Shown here piece after piece: positions 27,343-37,972 of a stretch of DNA of 64,000 nt. This stretch comes from Puniceibacterium confluentis (GTDB lineage: Bacteria > Pseudomonadota > Alphaproteobacteria > Rhodobacterales > Rhodobacteraceae): assembly GCF_007923445.1 (NCBI RefSeq), contig NZ_VOJI01000004.1, forward strand, positions 222,726-286,725, in the 5' to 3' direction. Numbering within the stretch: position 1 is the first letter of the stretch; each line of letters opens with the position of its first letter. Under the pieces are notes generated by a model. That model ran no database searches, was not told where the DNA came from, and was given only the letters and a program-made list of their open reading frames with translations. The position numbers were made by a program, and so were the translations under genes.

Positions 27343-28577
27343 TGGATCTGGGGATAACCGCGCGGGTCGCGCCGCTGATCGCGCAGGTGCGCGAGATGGT
27401 GCAGACAGACATCGCGCCGCTGGACGCGGAATTCCATGCCGAGGTCGGCCGGCATCCCTCTGGCGACCGCTTTCGCCACACCGACCGGCAACTGGAGATT
27501 CTGGATGGATTGAAGGATCTTGCCAGAAAACGCGGGCTCTGGAATTTCTGGCTCACCGGATCGGATCGCGGCTATGGCCTGACCACGGTGGAATACGCCT
27601 ATCTTGCCGAGGAAATGGGCAAGGTCGGCATCGCAGCCGAGGTGTTCAACTGCAACGCGCCCGACACCGGCAACATGGAAGTGCTGGAACGCTATGGCAC
27701 GGCAGCCCACAAGGACCGCTGGCTGGGGCGGCTGCTCGAGGGCGAGATCCGCTCGGCCTATGTGATGACCGAGCCCGACATCGCGTCTTCGGATGCGGCG
27801 CAGCTGAAGTTCCGGGCGGTGCGGGAGGGTGATCATTATGTGCTGAACGGTGAAAAATGGTGGATCTCGGGGGCCGGTGATCCGCGCTGCGGCCTGTATA
27901 TCGTCATGGCGATGAGCGATCCTGACGCCGCCAAGCACGGCCGTCACACCATGTTTGTGATGGACCCCGACACGCCCGGCATCGAAAAACTGCGGCCCAT
28001 GCAGGTCTTTGGCCAGGACGACGCGCCGCACGGCCACCTGCACCTGCGCTTTAGCGACGTCCGGGTGCCGGTGGAAAACATCGTCCTGGGCGAGGGACGC
28101 GGATTCGAGGTGGCGCAGGGCCGACTCGGCCCCGGGCGCATCCACCACTGCATGCGCGCCATCGGGCAGGCCGAAAAGGCGCTGGAGATGATGTGCCGAC
28201 GCGGTCTGGCGCGCGAAGCCTTCGGTCGGAAACTGGTCGAACTGGGGGCGAATTACGACATCATCGCCAACGCCCGGATGGAGATCGAGATGGCCCGGCT
28301 GCTCTGTCTCAAGGCGGCCTGGATGATGGACACCAAAGGTGTGCGCGAAGCGCAGCCCTGGATCTCGCAGATCAAGGTCGTTGCGCCGCTGATGGCCGGC
28401 AAGGTGATCGACGAAGCGATGCAGATGCACGGCGCGGGCGGCATTTCCCAGGACTTTGATCTTGCGCATATGTGGACCCATGTGCGCACCCTGCGCTTTG
28501 CGGACGGTCCGGACGCGGTGCACCGACGCCAGGTGGCGCGCGCCGAGCTGCGCAAATATGTCAACGATCGGGTCTGA
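27342..28577 (+). CDS. ACAD10/11-type acyl-CoA dehydrogenase (LvaC-like)
   Basis: A 411-residue FAD-dependent acyl-CoA dehydrogenase. FNCNAPDTGNMEVLERYG, MTEPDIASSDAAQ, NGEKWWISGAGDPRC, GEGRGFEVAQGRLGPGRIHHCMR and a C-terminal RFADGPDAVHRR track the dehydrogenase domain of human ACAD11 closely, from memory. In the ACAD10/11 and bacterial Lva systems this type of dehydrogenase removes the 4-phosphate from a 4-phosphoacyl-CoA and generates an enoyl-CoA. The kinase partner is encoded 3 bases downstream, supporting that reading. Electrons would go to ETF. Confidence 0.88.
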   Translation: MDLGITARVAPLIAQVREMVQTDIAPLDAEFHAEVGRHPSGDRFRHTDRQLEILDGLKDLARKRGLWNFWLTGSDRGYGLTTVEYAYLAEEMGKVGIAAEVFNCNAPDTGNMEVLERYGTAAHKDRWLGRLLEGEIRSAYVMTEPDIASSDAAQLKFRAVREGDHYVLNGEKWWISGAGDPRCGLYIVMAMSDPDAAKHGRHTMFVMDPDTPGIEKLRPMQVFGQDDAPHGHLHLRFSDVRVPVENIVLGEGRGFEVAQGRLGPGRIHHCMRAIGQAEKALEMMCRRGLAREAFGRKLVELGANYDIIANARMEIEMARLLCLKAAWMMDTKGVREAQPWISQIKVVAPLMAGKVIDEAMQMHGAGGISQDFDLAHMWTHVRTLRFADGPDAVHRRQVARAELRKYVNDRV

Positions 28578-28580
28578 GCG

Positions 28581-29597
28581 ATGGACAGGGCGCAGCTGAC
28601 GGCGGTTGCCGCCTGGATGCGTGGACAGGGAATTGCCGTCGATGGCCCGCTGCAGGCACGGAAATTCGATGTCGGTCAGTCAAATCCGACCTACCGGCTG
28701 ACTTCGGGCGGGCGCAGTTTCGTGCTGCGGCGCAAGCCACCCGGAGTGCTTCTGAAATCCGCCCATGCGGTGGACCGGGAATTCCGCGTGCAGCGGGCGC
28801 TGGCCGCCACCGATGTGCCGGTGCCCAAGGTCCTGGCCCTGTGCGACGACGATGCGGTGCTTGGCGCCATGTTCTACGTCATGGAGCATGTGGATGGCCG
28901 TGTCATCGGCGATCCCTCGATGCCCGGCGCGACGCCGGATATGCGCGGCGCCGTGCTGAGGGAAATGAACCGGGTGCTGGCGGCGATCCATTGCGTGGAT
29001 CTCGCCGCGACGGGTCTTGCCGATTATGGACCGCCGGGGAATTATTATGAGCGGCAGCTGGGCCGCTGGACCAAGCAGTACCGTGCCTCGGAAACCGGAA
29101 AGGTCGCGGCGATGGATGCGCTGATCCTCTGGCTGGGCGCGCATCTGCCCCCCGAGGACGGCCAGCGCACGCTGGTCCATGGCGATTACCGCATCGACAA
29201 CCTGCTGTTTGCCCCGGACGGGGCAGAGTGCCGCGCTGTGCTGGACTGGGAACTGTCGACGCTGGGCCACCCCTATGCGGACCTTGCAGGGGTCATCATG
29301 CAATGGCAGTTGCCGCCGGGGCCGGAGGGACGCGGGCTTGCCGGTGTCGACCGGGCGGCGCTGGGCCTGCCGTCGGATGCGGCGTTTGTCGCCGATTATT
29401 GCAACCTGCGCGGACTCGATGAAATTCCGGCCTTTGGCTTTTACGTGGCCTTCGCGTTTTTCCGCATGGCGGCAATCCTTCAGGGCGTGAAGAAGCGGGC
29501 GCTTGACGGCAATGCCTCGAACCCCGACAAGGCCCTGCGGCTTGGATCCTTCGTGCCGCGGTTCGCTGAACTGGGACTGGAGGCCGCGCCGACATGA
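28581..29597 (+). CDS. APH-type kinase (ACAD11 N-terminal/LvaA-like)
   Basis: A 338-residue aminoglycoside-phosphotransferase-fold kinase. FDVGQSNPTYRLTSGG is the nucleotide loop; FVLRRKPPGVLLKSAH holds the ATP-binding lysine. FYVMEHVDGRV is the hinge, LVHGDYRIDNLLF the catalytic loop and LDWELSTLGHPYADLA the metal-binding DWE. The same strings occur in the N-terminal domain of human ACAD11. Predicted role: phosphorylation of a 4-hydroxyacyl-CoA for the adjacent dehydrogenase. It is unlikely to be an antibiotic-resistance enzyme despite the family name. Confidence 0.85.
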   Translation: MDRAQLTAVAAWMRGQGIAVDGPLQARKFDVGQSNPTYRLTSGGRSFVLRRKPPGVLLKSAHAVDREFRVQRALAATDVPVPKVLALCDDDAVLGAMFYVMEHVDGRVIGDPSMPGATPDMRGAVLREMNRVLAAIHCVDLAATGLADYGPPGNYYERQLGRWTKQYRASETGKVAAMDALILWLGAHLPPEDGQRTLVHGDYRIDNLLFAPDGAECRAVLDWELSTLGHPYADLAGVIMQWQLPPGPEGRGLAGVDRAALGLPSDAAFVADYCNLRGLDEIPAFGFYVAFAFFRMAAILQGVKKRALDGNASNPDKALRLGSFVPRFAELGLEAAPT

Positions 29598-30004
29598 CTG
29601 ATATGAAGCCGGGATTTCAGGAACCGGCCTATCCGTATTCGGCGCATCTGGGGATGCGGATGACCGGCTGGACGCAGGGCTGGGCGCGGTTCGAGATGCC
29701 GCTTGCGCCGTATATCATGAACCGCCACGGCAATCCGCACGGCGGCGCCCATGCGTCGCTGATCGACACGGTGATGGGCTATGCCGGCTGCTGGACCGGC
29801 GATCCGCAGGTCCGGCAGATGGCGCTGACCCTGTCGCTGAACGTGCAGTACCTGTCACGGCCGAACGGTGGGCTGCTGATCGGCGAGGGGCGCCAGACCG
29901 GCGGCGGCAAGAGCACCTTTTTCGCCGAGGCCACGGTGGTGGACGAGACCGGCGAGCTGATCGCCACCGGCACCGGGGTGTTCCGGTACCGCAAGAGCGG
30001 CTGA
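29594..30004 (+). CDS. PaaI-like hot-dog thioesterase
   Basis: A 136-residue thioesterase. YIMNRHGNPHGGAHASLIDTVMGYAG is the hot-dog core with the HGG motif and catalytic aspartate, and VQYLSRPNGGLLIGEGRQTGGGKSTFFAEATV is the second strand pair. It probably hydrolyses an acyl-CoA, perhaps relieving dead-end thioesters formed by this operon. Its ATG overlaps the kinase stop (ATGA). It is the last gene of the operon; no clear terminator follows in the 63 bases before rpe. Confidence 0.82.
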   Translation: MTDMKPGFQEPAYPYSAHLGMRMTGWTQGWARFEMPLAPYIMNRHGNPHGGAHASLIDTVMGYAGCWTGDPQVRQMALTLSLNVQYLSRPNGGLLIGEGRQTGGGKSTFFAEATVVDETGELIATGTGVFRYRKSG

Positions 30005-30067
30005 GCCCGGCTGCGGCTGCCGCGGTCGTCTTTGAGTATTTGTGAAGAGAAGAAACCGGGGGCCGGG

Positions 30068-30751
30068 CTATGCGGTGACGGCCGCCCGAATGGCGCGGAT
30101 GTTGGCGCCGTAGGGAGAGGGGTCGGACACGGAGCCGCCCCGGAACACCGCCGAACCCGCCACCAGCACGTCGGCACCGGCGTCGCGCACCAGCGGCGCG
30201 GTTGCAGGATCCACGCCGCCATCGATCTCGATGTGGATTTCGCGGTCACCGATCAGGGAGCGCAGGGTGCGGACCTTGTCGACACAGGCGTGGATGAACT
30301 TCTGGCCGCCAAACCCCGGGTTGACCGTCATGACGCAGACCATGTCGACCATGTCCAGCAGCGGGGCGACGGCCTCGGCGAGCGTGCCGGGGTTGAGCGC
30401 CACGCCCGCCTTGCAGCCCGCGCCGCGGATCGCCTGCAGGGTGCGGTGGATGTGCGGCCCCGCCTCGACATGGGCGGTGATGAAATCGGCCCCGGCGGCG
30501 GCAAAGGCGTCGATATACGGATCGACCGGCGCGATCATCAGGTGCACGTCCATCACCGTCCGGATGTGCGGGCGGATCGCGGCGCAGGTGGCCGGGCCAA
30601 AAGTGATGTTGGGCACAAAGTGTCCGTCCATCACATCGACATGGATCCAGTCGGCGCCCTGCGCCTCGACCGCCTGTATTTCGGCGCCGAAATTGGCAAA
30701 ATCGGCGGCGAGGATCGACGGGGCGATCTTGAGGGAACGGTCAAAGGACAT
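30068..30751 (-). CDS. rpe: Ribulose-phosphate 3-epimerase
   Basis: A 227-residue TIM-barrel enzyme interconverting ribulose-5-phosphate and xylulose-5-phosphate. IAPSILAADFANFGAEI, WIHVDVMDGHFVPNITFGP (metal-binding H and D), HLMI, MTVNPGFGGQKFI and IEIDGGVDPATAPL are all present. Length is typical. It is the last minus-strand gene of the stretch running from mreB. A 30-base gap to the 2-hydroxyacid dehydrogenase suggests co-transcription. Confidence 0.95.
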   Translation of the reverse strand: MSFDRSLKIAPSILAADFANFGAEIQAVEAQGADWIHVDVMDGHFVPNITFGPATCAAIRPHIRTVMDVHLMIAPVDPYIDAFAAAGADFITAHVEAGPHIHRTLQAIRGAGCKAGVALNPGTLAEAVAPLLDMVDMVCVMTVNPGFGGQKFIHACVDKVRTLRSLIGDREIHIEIDGGVDPATAPLVRDAGADVLVAGSAVFRGGSVSDPSPYGANIRAIRAAVTA

Positions 30752-30781
30752 GGGCAGACTCCTGTTGGCGCGTGTGCCGTA

Positions 30782-31717
30782 TCAGTATCCGGCGCTGCGG
30801 TCTACCAGATGTAGCAGGCCTTCGCCTGCGACATGGCGGCGGATGTTTTCGGCAATCACCCGGGAGGCGCTGTCCGGACGTGTCTCGGAGGCGATATGCG
30901 GTGTCACCGTCACGCCGGGATGCGACCAGAAGCGATGGTGTTCCGGCAGCGGCTCGATCCGGAACACGTCCAGGGTTGCATGCGCAATTTGACCGGTGTC
31001 CAGCGCCGCGAGCAGGGCGTCGTCGTCGATCAGCGGCCCGCGCCCGGGGTTGACGATCACGGCGCCCCTGGGCAGCAACGCCAGTGTCTCTGCGTTCAGC
31101 GTGTTCTCGGTCGCGGCGGTGGCGGGCAACAGCAGCACAACGATCTGCGCGCCCGAAAGCGCCTGTCGCAGGCCATCGGCGCCGCCACAGGTGGTCACCC
31201 CGTCCATGGCTTTTGCCGAGCGGCTCCAGCCCGTCACCGGAAAACCAAGTGCCAGCAGCGCGGCGGCACAGGCCTGGCCCAACGCGCCGAACCCGAGGAT
31301 GCTCACCGGGCGGTCTCTGGACAGCGGCGGCGGCGAATGGTCCCAGTTGTGGTCGGGATTGACGATATGCCGGTCCATTCCGAGATGGTGCCGCAGCACA
31401 TGACCGGTGACCCATTCCACCATGCCCTGTGTCAGCCCGTCTTCGTCGACCATCCGGGTCAGCGGCACCGTGAGAGACTTGTTCCTGACCACCCCCTCGA
31501 CCCCGGCCCAGAGGTTCATCACCGCCTTCAGCCGGGTGAAGGGCGCAAAATCCTGGATCGCGCTGTTGGGGGCATAGACGATGTAGTCCACATCACTCGG
31601 CGCAAAGTCGCAGCGCAGAGCGTAGCTGAGCCCGGTCTGTTGCAGGGCCGCGGACAATGGCTCTTTGTACTGTGCCCAGCTGTCAGGCTGCGCAGCAAAC
31701 AGGATGTTGATCGTCAT
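30782..31717 (-). CDS. 2-hydroxyacid dehydrogenase (glyoxylate/hydroxypyruvate reductase A-like)
   Basis: A 311-residue D-2-hydroxyacid dehydrogenase. The Rossmann motif is ILGFGALGQACAAAL; LLPATAATENTLNAETLALLPRGAVIVNPGRGPLID has the catalytic arginine, and the catalytic histidine lies in VTPHIASETRPDSA. The GhrA-type N-terminus (ILFAAQPDSWAQYKEPLSAAL) suggests reduction of glyoxylate or hydroxypyruvate with NADPH. The frame opens at 31759, but MTINILFAAQ at 31717 is the natural start, one base after the rodA stop codon. It appears to be the tail of the cell-shape operon. Confidence 0.85.
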   Translation of the reverse strand: MTINILFAAQPDSWAQYKEPLSAALQQTGLSYALRCDFAPSDVDYIVYAPNSAIQDFAPFTRLKAVMNLWAGVEGVVRNKSLTVPLTRMVDEDGLTQGMVEWVTGHVLRHHLGMDRHIVNPDHNWDHSPPPLSRDRPVSILGFGALGQACAAALLALGFPVTGWSRSAKAMDGVTTCGGADGLRQALSGAQIVVLLLPATAATENTLNAETLALLPRGAVIVNPGRGPLIDDDALLAALDTGQIAHATLDVFRIEPLPEHHRFWSHPGVTVTPHIASETRPDSASRVIAENIRRHVAGEGLLHLVDRSAGY

Positions 31718-31718
31718 G

Positions 31719-32858
31719 TTACCTCGGTCTGTGGATATGGGCGCTTTGCACCAGGCCAAAGGCCACCATCAGGACCAGCATGGCGGATCCGCCATAGCTG
31801 ACCAGTGGCAGGGGAACGCCAACGACCGGGGCAAGCCCCATGACCATCGACATGTTGACCGCAAAGTAGAGAAAGAAGGTCAGGCCGACCCCGAGGATCA
31901 GCAGTGACGAGAACCGGTCGCGGTTCTGCAGCGCCGAGGCGATACAGAAAACCATGACCAGCACATACAGGATCAGAAGCGACACAGCGCCGACAAAGCC
32001 GAATTCTTCCGCCAGGGTGTTGAAGATGAAGTCGGTGTGCTTTTCCGGCAGGAAATTCAGCCGCGACTGCGTGCCCTGCATGAAGCCGCGCCCGGTCCAT
32101 CCCCCCGAGCCCATGGCGATCTTGGCCTGTGTGATGTGATAGCCCGCGCCCAGCGGGTCGGAATTCGGATCGAGAAAGGTGTCGATCCGGCGGAACTGGT
32201 ATTCCTTGAGCAATTGCCATTCGGTGCCGCGGCTTTTCAGCACCGTTGCGATGCCGCCGACCCCGGCGGCGATCACGGTGGCAAAGTAGGCCCAATGCAC
32301 ACCGGCCAGAAACATCATCAGCCCGCCGCCGGTCACCAGCAGGATTGCGGTGCCAAGGTCGGGCTGGGTCAGCACCAGAAAGGTCGGCAGCAGGATCAGC
32401 ATCACCGGAAGCAGCACCCAGAGAAGGCCCGACGTCTTGCGGATCGGAAGCCAGTCGTAATAGGCGGCCAGAAGCATGACCATGGTGATCTTCATCAGCT
32501 CGGACGGTTGCAGGCGAAAGAAGCCGAGGTCGATCCAGCGCTGCGCGCCCATCCCGACCGAGCCGAAGAACTCCACCAGCACCAGAAGGCCGATGGAAAC
32601 CAGGTAGGCGACGACGGCCATGTTGCGCCAGAACCAGATCGGCACCAGCGCCACCATGAACATGGCCGCCAGCCCCAGCAGATAGCGTTTCATCTGTGGT
32701 TCGGCCCAGGGGGTAAACGACCCACCCGCCACCGAATACAGCATCAGGAAGCCGACCGAGGCGACAGCCGTCAGCAGCAGCACAAGCGGCCAGTTGAGGT
32801 ACAGAACCTTGCGCAGACCGGCCGGGACGGTTTTGACTGAGTACTCAAGATAACTCAT
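31719..32858 (-). CDS. rodA: Rod-shape protein RodA (SEDS peptidoglycan polymerase)
   Basis: A 379-residue SEDS-family membrane protein with about ten transmembrane helices, polymerising lateral-wall glycan with PBP2. FRLQPSELMKI, LTQPDLGTAILLV and FLPEKHTDFIFNTLAEEFGFVG are hallmark motifs. The aspartate of QPDLGTA is the essential residue. Its ATG overlaps the mrdA stop by four bases, as usual in the mreBCD-mrdA-rodA operon. Confidence 0.95.
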   Translation of the reverse strand: MSYLEYSVKTVPAGLRKVLYLNWPLVLLLTAVASVGFLMLYSVAGGSFTPWAEPQMKRYLLGLAAMFMVALVPIWFWRNMAVVAYLVSIGLLVLVEFFGSVGMGAQRWIDLGFFRLQPSELMKITMVMLLAAYYDWLPIRKTSGLLWVLLPVMLILLPTFLVLTQPDLGTAILLVTGGGLMMFLAGVHWAYFATVIAAGVGGIATVLKSRGTEWQLLKEYQFRRIDTFLDPNSDPLGAGYHITQAKIAMGSGGWTGRGFMQGTQSRLNFLPEKHTDFIFNTLAEEFGFVGAVSLLILYVLVMVFCIASALQNRDRFSSLLILGVGLTFFLYFAVNMSMVMGLAPVVGVPLPLVSYGGSAMLVLMVAFGLVQSAHIHRPR

Positions 32859-34798
32859 GCGCGGCTTGTCCCCTCGGGGTCGCGGGTCTGGCGCTCGCGG
32901 CTGATGCGCTCTTGCTGTGCCTTGATGCGGGCGTGGTCGCCACTGGGATAGGCCGACAGCGGCGGGTCGCCTTTGAACAGCGCCTGCAGCGTCACGTCGC
33001 GGTTGATCGGCGCCGCCGCCGACGAGCCGCCGCCGCCGTGTTCGACCACCACGGAGACGGCTATCTTCGGGTTCTCATACGGCGCAAAATTCACGAACAG
33101 ACCATGATCGCGACGATTCCACGGCAGGTCGCGGTTGTTGATCACGCCGCGGGCGCGCTCGGCGGCGCTGATGTTGCGCACCTGGCTGGTGCCGCTCTTG
33201 CCGGCCATGCGATAGGCCTCGTCCGCGATGCGGGATCCATAGCCGGTGCCACGCCGGTTGTTCGAGACCGCGAACATCGCGCGACGGATCCAGCGCAGAT
33301 GGTTTTCATTCAGTCCCAGACTTTCGCCCGCCATCGACGGCGTTTCGACCCCGTCGATGGATTTGATCAGCCGTGGCGCGATGTTGCGACCAATCGCCAG
33401 CCGCGCGGTCATCACGGCCTGCTGCAATGGCGACGTCAGAACAAAGCCCTGGCCAATGGCCGAGTTCACCGTGTCGCCGATCACCCACTCCGCGCCGCGT
33501 TCGCGGCGCTTCCACGCCTTGTCCGGAATCAGCCCCGACGTCACTGCCGACATCGGTACGTCATGGGCGATTCCCAGACCCAGCTTGCGGCTCATCTCGG
33601 CGATGTTCTCGATGCCGACCTTGAGCGCAAGATCGTAGTAATACACATCGCAGCTCTCGCGCAGCGAGGTTTCAAGATTCATGTGCCCGTGACCGGCGCG
33701 CTTCCAGCAGTGGAAGCGCCGCCCGCCCACATCCAGATGCCCCGGGCACCAGACGGTTTCCTCGGGTCCGATGATCCCGGCATTGAGCGCGGCCATCGCG
33801 GTGACCATCTTGAAGGTCGATCCCGGCGGGTAGGCGTCCTGCACTGTCTTGGATGCCAGCGGCCGGTGGTCGTTGTCCCGCAGCACCCCGTAGTCGGCGC
33901 TGGAAATGCCGCGCACGAACTTGTTGGGGTCATACGCCGGTGACGACGAGATGGCGAGGATGTCGCCGTGCTCGAGATCCATCACCACCACGCTTGCGCT
34001 TTCTTCGCCCAGGCGGGCGCGGACGTAATCCTGCAGGCGTCCGTCGATGGTCAGTTGCAGGTCGGCACCGGCCTCGCCCTCGCGGCGGTCCAGTTCGCGC
34101 ATGACCCGGCCCACGGCGTTGACTTCGACCCGCTTGGCGCCGGCGCGGCCGCGCAGGATGTCTTCGTACTTCGATTCGACCCCGATCTGACCGAACTGGA
34201 ACCGCGGAATCCGCAGCAGAGGGTCGGGGTCCTCGTAGCGGGACAGGTTGGCTTCGCGCACCGGGCTGACATAGCCGACCACGTGGGAAAAGGCGGTGGT
34301 CATCGGATAGTGCCGCGACAGGCCGACCTCGGGCGTCACGCCGGGCAGGGCCGGGGCATTGACCGCAACCCGGCTGATGTCCTCCCAGCTGACCCGGTCG
34401 GCGACGGTGACCGGCAGGAACGGGGCCGAGCGTTTCATTTCGGCAAGGGCGCGGTTCAGCTCGTCCTCGTCGAGCTCCACCAGATTTGACAGCCGCGCGA
34501 TCACATCTGCGACGTCACCGGCATCTTCGCGCACGATCGTGATGCGGTAACTCGGTTCGTTTTCGGCAACGATCAAGCCGTTGCGGTCAAAGATCTGGCC
34601 GCGGGTCGGCGGAATCAGGCGCAGGTTGATGCGGTTCTCTTCGGCCAGCAGCCGGAACTCGTCTGCCTGCTCGACCTGCATGAACTGCATTCGCGCCGCC
34701 AGGATCCCGGCAAAGCCCAGCTGCGCCCCTCCGAGGATCACCGCCCGGCGGGAAATCTTGCGCACGCTTTCGGCGGAATCTCTTGGAGTGCGTCTCAT
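32855..34798 (-). CDS. mrdA: Penicillin-binding protein 2
   Basis: A 647-residue class B transpeptidase of the elongasome. It has a short cytoplasmic N-terminus, one membrane anchor (AVILGGAQLGFAGILAARM), a pedestal domain and a transpeptidase domain. The SxxK motif is PPGSTFKMVTA near residue 330 and the KSG motif is MAGKSGTSQV near residue 545. It cross-links peptidoglycan in the periplasm with RodA. It overlaps mreD and rodA by four bases each. Confidence 0.95.
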   Translation of the reverse strand: MRRTPRDSAESVRKISRRAVILGGAQLGFAGILAARMQFMQVEQADEFRLLAEENRINLRLIPPTRGQIFDRNGLIVAENEPSYRITIVREDAGDVADVIARLSNLVELDEDELNRALAEMKRSAPFLPVTVADRVSWEDISRVAVNAPALPGVTPEVGLSRHYPMTTAFSHVVGYVSPVREANLSRYEDPDPLLRIPRFQFGQIGVESKYEDILRGRAGAKRVEVNAVGRVMRELDRREGEAGADLQLTIDGRLQDYVRARLGEESASVVVMDLEHGDILAISSSPAYDPNKFVRGISSADYGVLRDNDHRPLASKTVQDAYPPGSTFKMVTAMAALNAGIIGPEETVWCPGHLDVGGRRFHCWKRAGHGHMNLETSLRESCDVYYYDLALKVGIENIAEMSRKLGLGIAHDVPMSAVTSGLIPDKAWKRRERGAEWVIGDTVNSAIGQGFVLTSPLQQAVMTARLAIGRNIAPRLIKSIDGVETPSMAGESLGLNENHLRWIRRAMFAVSNNRRGTGYGSRIADEAYRMAGKSGTSQVRNISAAERARGVINNRDLPWNRRDHGLFVNFAPYENPKIAVSVVVEHGGGGSSAAAPINRDVTLQALFKGDPPLSAYPSGDHARIKAQQERISRERQTRDPEGTSRA

Positions 34799-35334
34799 AG
34801 CGAATGTCCCAGCCTGTCGACCTCACCCCGGGCGGCGCGGCGCACCCCGAGACCCAGATGCGACAGCACGACCACCAGCGGGTAAAACAGGATGGTCATC
34901 GCCAATTGCATCAAAGTCAGGAACAGCGTGCCGGAGGGCACAATGAGGATCAGCAACACCACCTTGTATACCACCGTTATGGTGATGAGACACCCCGCAA
35001 CGGTAAACCATTCGAGAACAAAGGTCGTCTCGCGCTGACGGCGTTCGCGGCGTTTCAGCCAGTGCACCGCCATCACCACCAGGGCGGCCCACAGACCGGG
35101 CGGACGCTGGAACATCAGGTCTGCCAGCAGCATCACCGCCGCCACCGCCAGGGCAGGCACGTAGTCCGGGCGTCGCAGCGCCCAGGCAAAGCACAGGGCG
35201 ACCAGCAGATCCGGAGAGGCCCAGCGCCGTGGCGTGGTCTCGAGCGGCAAGAGGTGAAAGAACATGATCACCAGGCTGATGGCGATGAATGCCGCGCGCA
35301 TCGTCCAGGTCCGGGCCGCGCCTTGGTCAACCAT
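34795..35334 (-). CDS. mreD: Rod-shape-determining protein MreD
   Basis: A 179-residue membrane protein with about five hydrophobic segments, including MRAAFIAISLVIMFFHLLPL and LVALCFAWALRRPDYVPALAVAAVMLLADLMFQ, the latter typical of MreD. The frame extends to 35412 through a proline-rich stretch that belongs to the mreC 3' end. MVDQGAART at 35334 gives normal length and overlaps mreC by eight bases. It is part of the elongasome scaffold. Confidence 0.85.
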   Translation of the reverse strand: MVDQGAARTWTMRAAFIAISLVIMFFHLLPLETTPRRWASPDLLVALCFAWALRRPDYVPALAVAAVMLLADLMFQRPPGLWAALVVMAVHWLKRRERRQRETTFVLEWFTVAGCLITITVVYKVVLLILIVPSGTLFLTLMQLAMTILFYPLVVVLSHLGLGVRRAARGEVDRLGHSL

Positions 35335-36268
35335 CCCCGGCCCCGGCGGCTGCGTTGTCGGCGGCGGCGGGCGTGTCGGCGGGCGCCGGAGTGCCGGTGC
35401 CCGGGGGCACATCCGGCAGGATCAGCGCGCTGGGCTGGCTGACCTTGCGCGCGCCATGGTCCCGCAGCACCCGCAGAAACTCGAGCCGTTCATAGTCCGC
35501 CGCCATCCGCGTGCGCAGCCGTCCGCCGGGGTCCTGCGCTACCTGACCGATCAGCAGACCGGGCGGAAACACCTCTCCGTCGCCGGAGGTCACGATGCGG
35601 TCACCGGGGCGGACCAGATCGGGATTTTCGAGAAAATCGATCGGCGGTGCCTTGGTGTTGTCGCCCACGATCAGCGCCCGCTGACCCGAGGGCTGGATCA
35701 CGGCCGGGATCCGGCTGGTGGCGTCGGTCAGCAGGATGACCCGGCTGGTGTTGTCGCCGACACCGGAAATCCGCCCGACCAGGCCGATGCCGTCCATCGT
35801 GGCCCAGCCATCGACGATCCCGTCGCGCGCGCCGACGTTGACCAGCACGGTCTGGCGGAAGGGGGAACCGCTGTCGGCCAGAACCACGCCGGTGATATAG
35901 GTCAGGCGCGGATCCAGCCGTACATTGTTGAGATCCTTCAGCCGGGCGTTCTCCTGCTCGAGCTGAAGGGCCGCTTCTTTCCACGAGGTCATCTGCCGCA
36001 GCTCGCGCCGCAGTTCCTGGTTTTGCTCATAGATGTTCTGGTAGCTGCGGAAATCCCGCAACAGCCTGACGCTGGCGGTGACCGGCGCCATCGCCCAGTC
36101 GAAACTTGGCACCACCGTGTCCAGCACCTGCGCGCGAAAGCGTTCGACCCGGGGGCTGTCGATGCGCCAGACCAGAAACAGACCCAGCAGGCACAGGATC
36201 AGCACCGCCAGAAGCAGTCGCTTCAGCGGGCCGGTGTAGTCGTCGCCGTTCGAGCGGTCCCGTGCCAC
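35327..36268 (-). CDS. mreC: Rod-shape-determining protein MreC
   Basis: A 313-residue bitopic protein: N-terminal helix LLLAVLILCLLGLFLVW, then a coiled coil (YEQNQELRRELRQMTSWKEA and onward) and a periplasmic beta domain (YITGVVLADSG, TVLVNVGARDGIVDGWATMDG, LIGQVAQDPGGRL). The C-terminus is an alanine/proline-rich tail. It bridges MreB to PBP2. It lies 32 bases downstream of mreB. Confidence 0.93.
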   Translation of the reverse strand: MARDRSNGDDYTGPLKRLLLAVLILCLLGLFLVWRIDSPRVERFRAQVLDTVVPSFDWAMAPVTASVRLLRDFRSYQNIYEQNQELRRELRQMTSWKEAALQLEQENARLKDLNNVRLDPRLTYITGVVLADSGSPFRQTVLVNVGARDGIVDGWATMDGIGLVGRISGVGDNTSRVILLTDATSRIPAVIQPSGQRALIVGDNTKAPPIDFLENPDLVRPGDRIVTSGDGEVFPPGLLIGQVAQDPGGRLRTRMAADYERLEFLRVLRDHGARKVSQPSALILPDVPPGTGTPAPADTPAAADNAAAGAGDG

Positions 36269-36300
36269 AATTCACCCCTGTCTCTCAGAAGGTGGGAGGA

Positions 36301-37848
<1,548 letters not shown>

Positions 37849-37972
37849 TTAGCTGTTAGCTGTCCGCCAAAAACGGCCATGTCGCTTTCCCGCCATGACA
37901 AGTCGGGCCAAGTCTGCGCCGCTTTGCCGCCTGCGCTATGGAGAGGCCGAAGCCTGCGGGAGTAGCATATTC

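Noticed and set aside
28581-29597. Aminoglycoside resistance gene
   Set aside because: APH fold is present, but sequence and operon context match the ACAD11/LvaA kinase group rather than a resistance enzyme.
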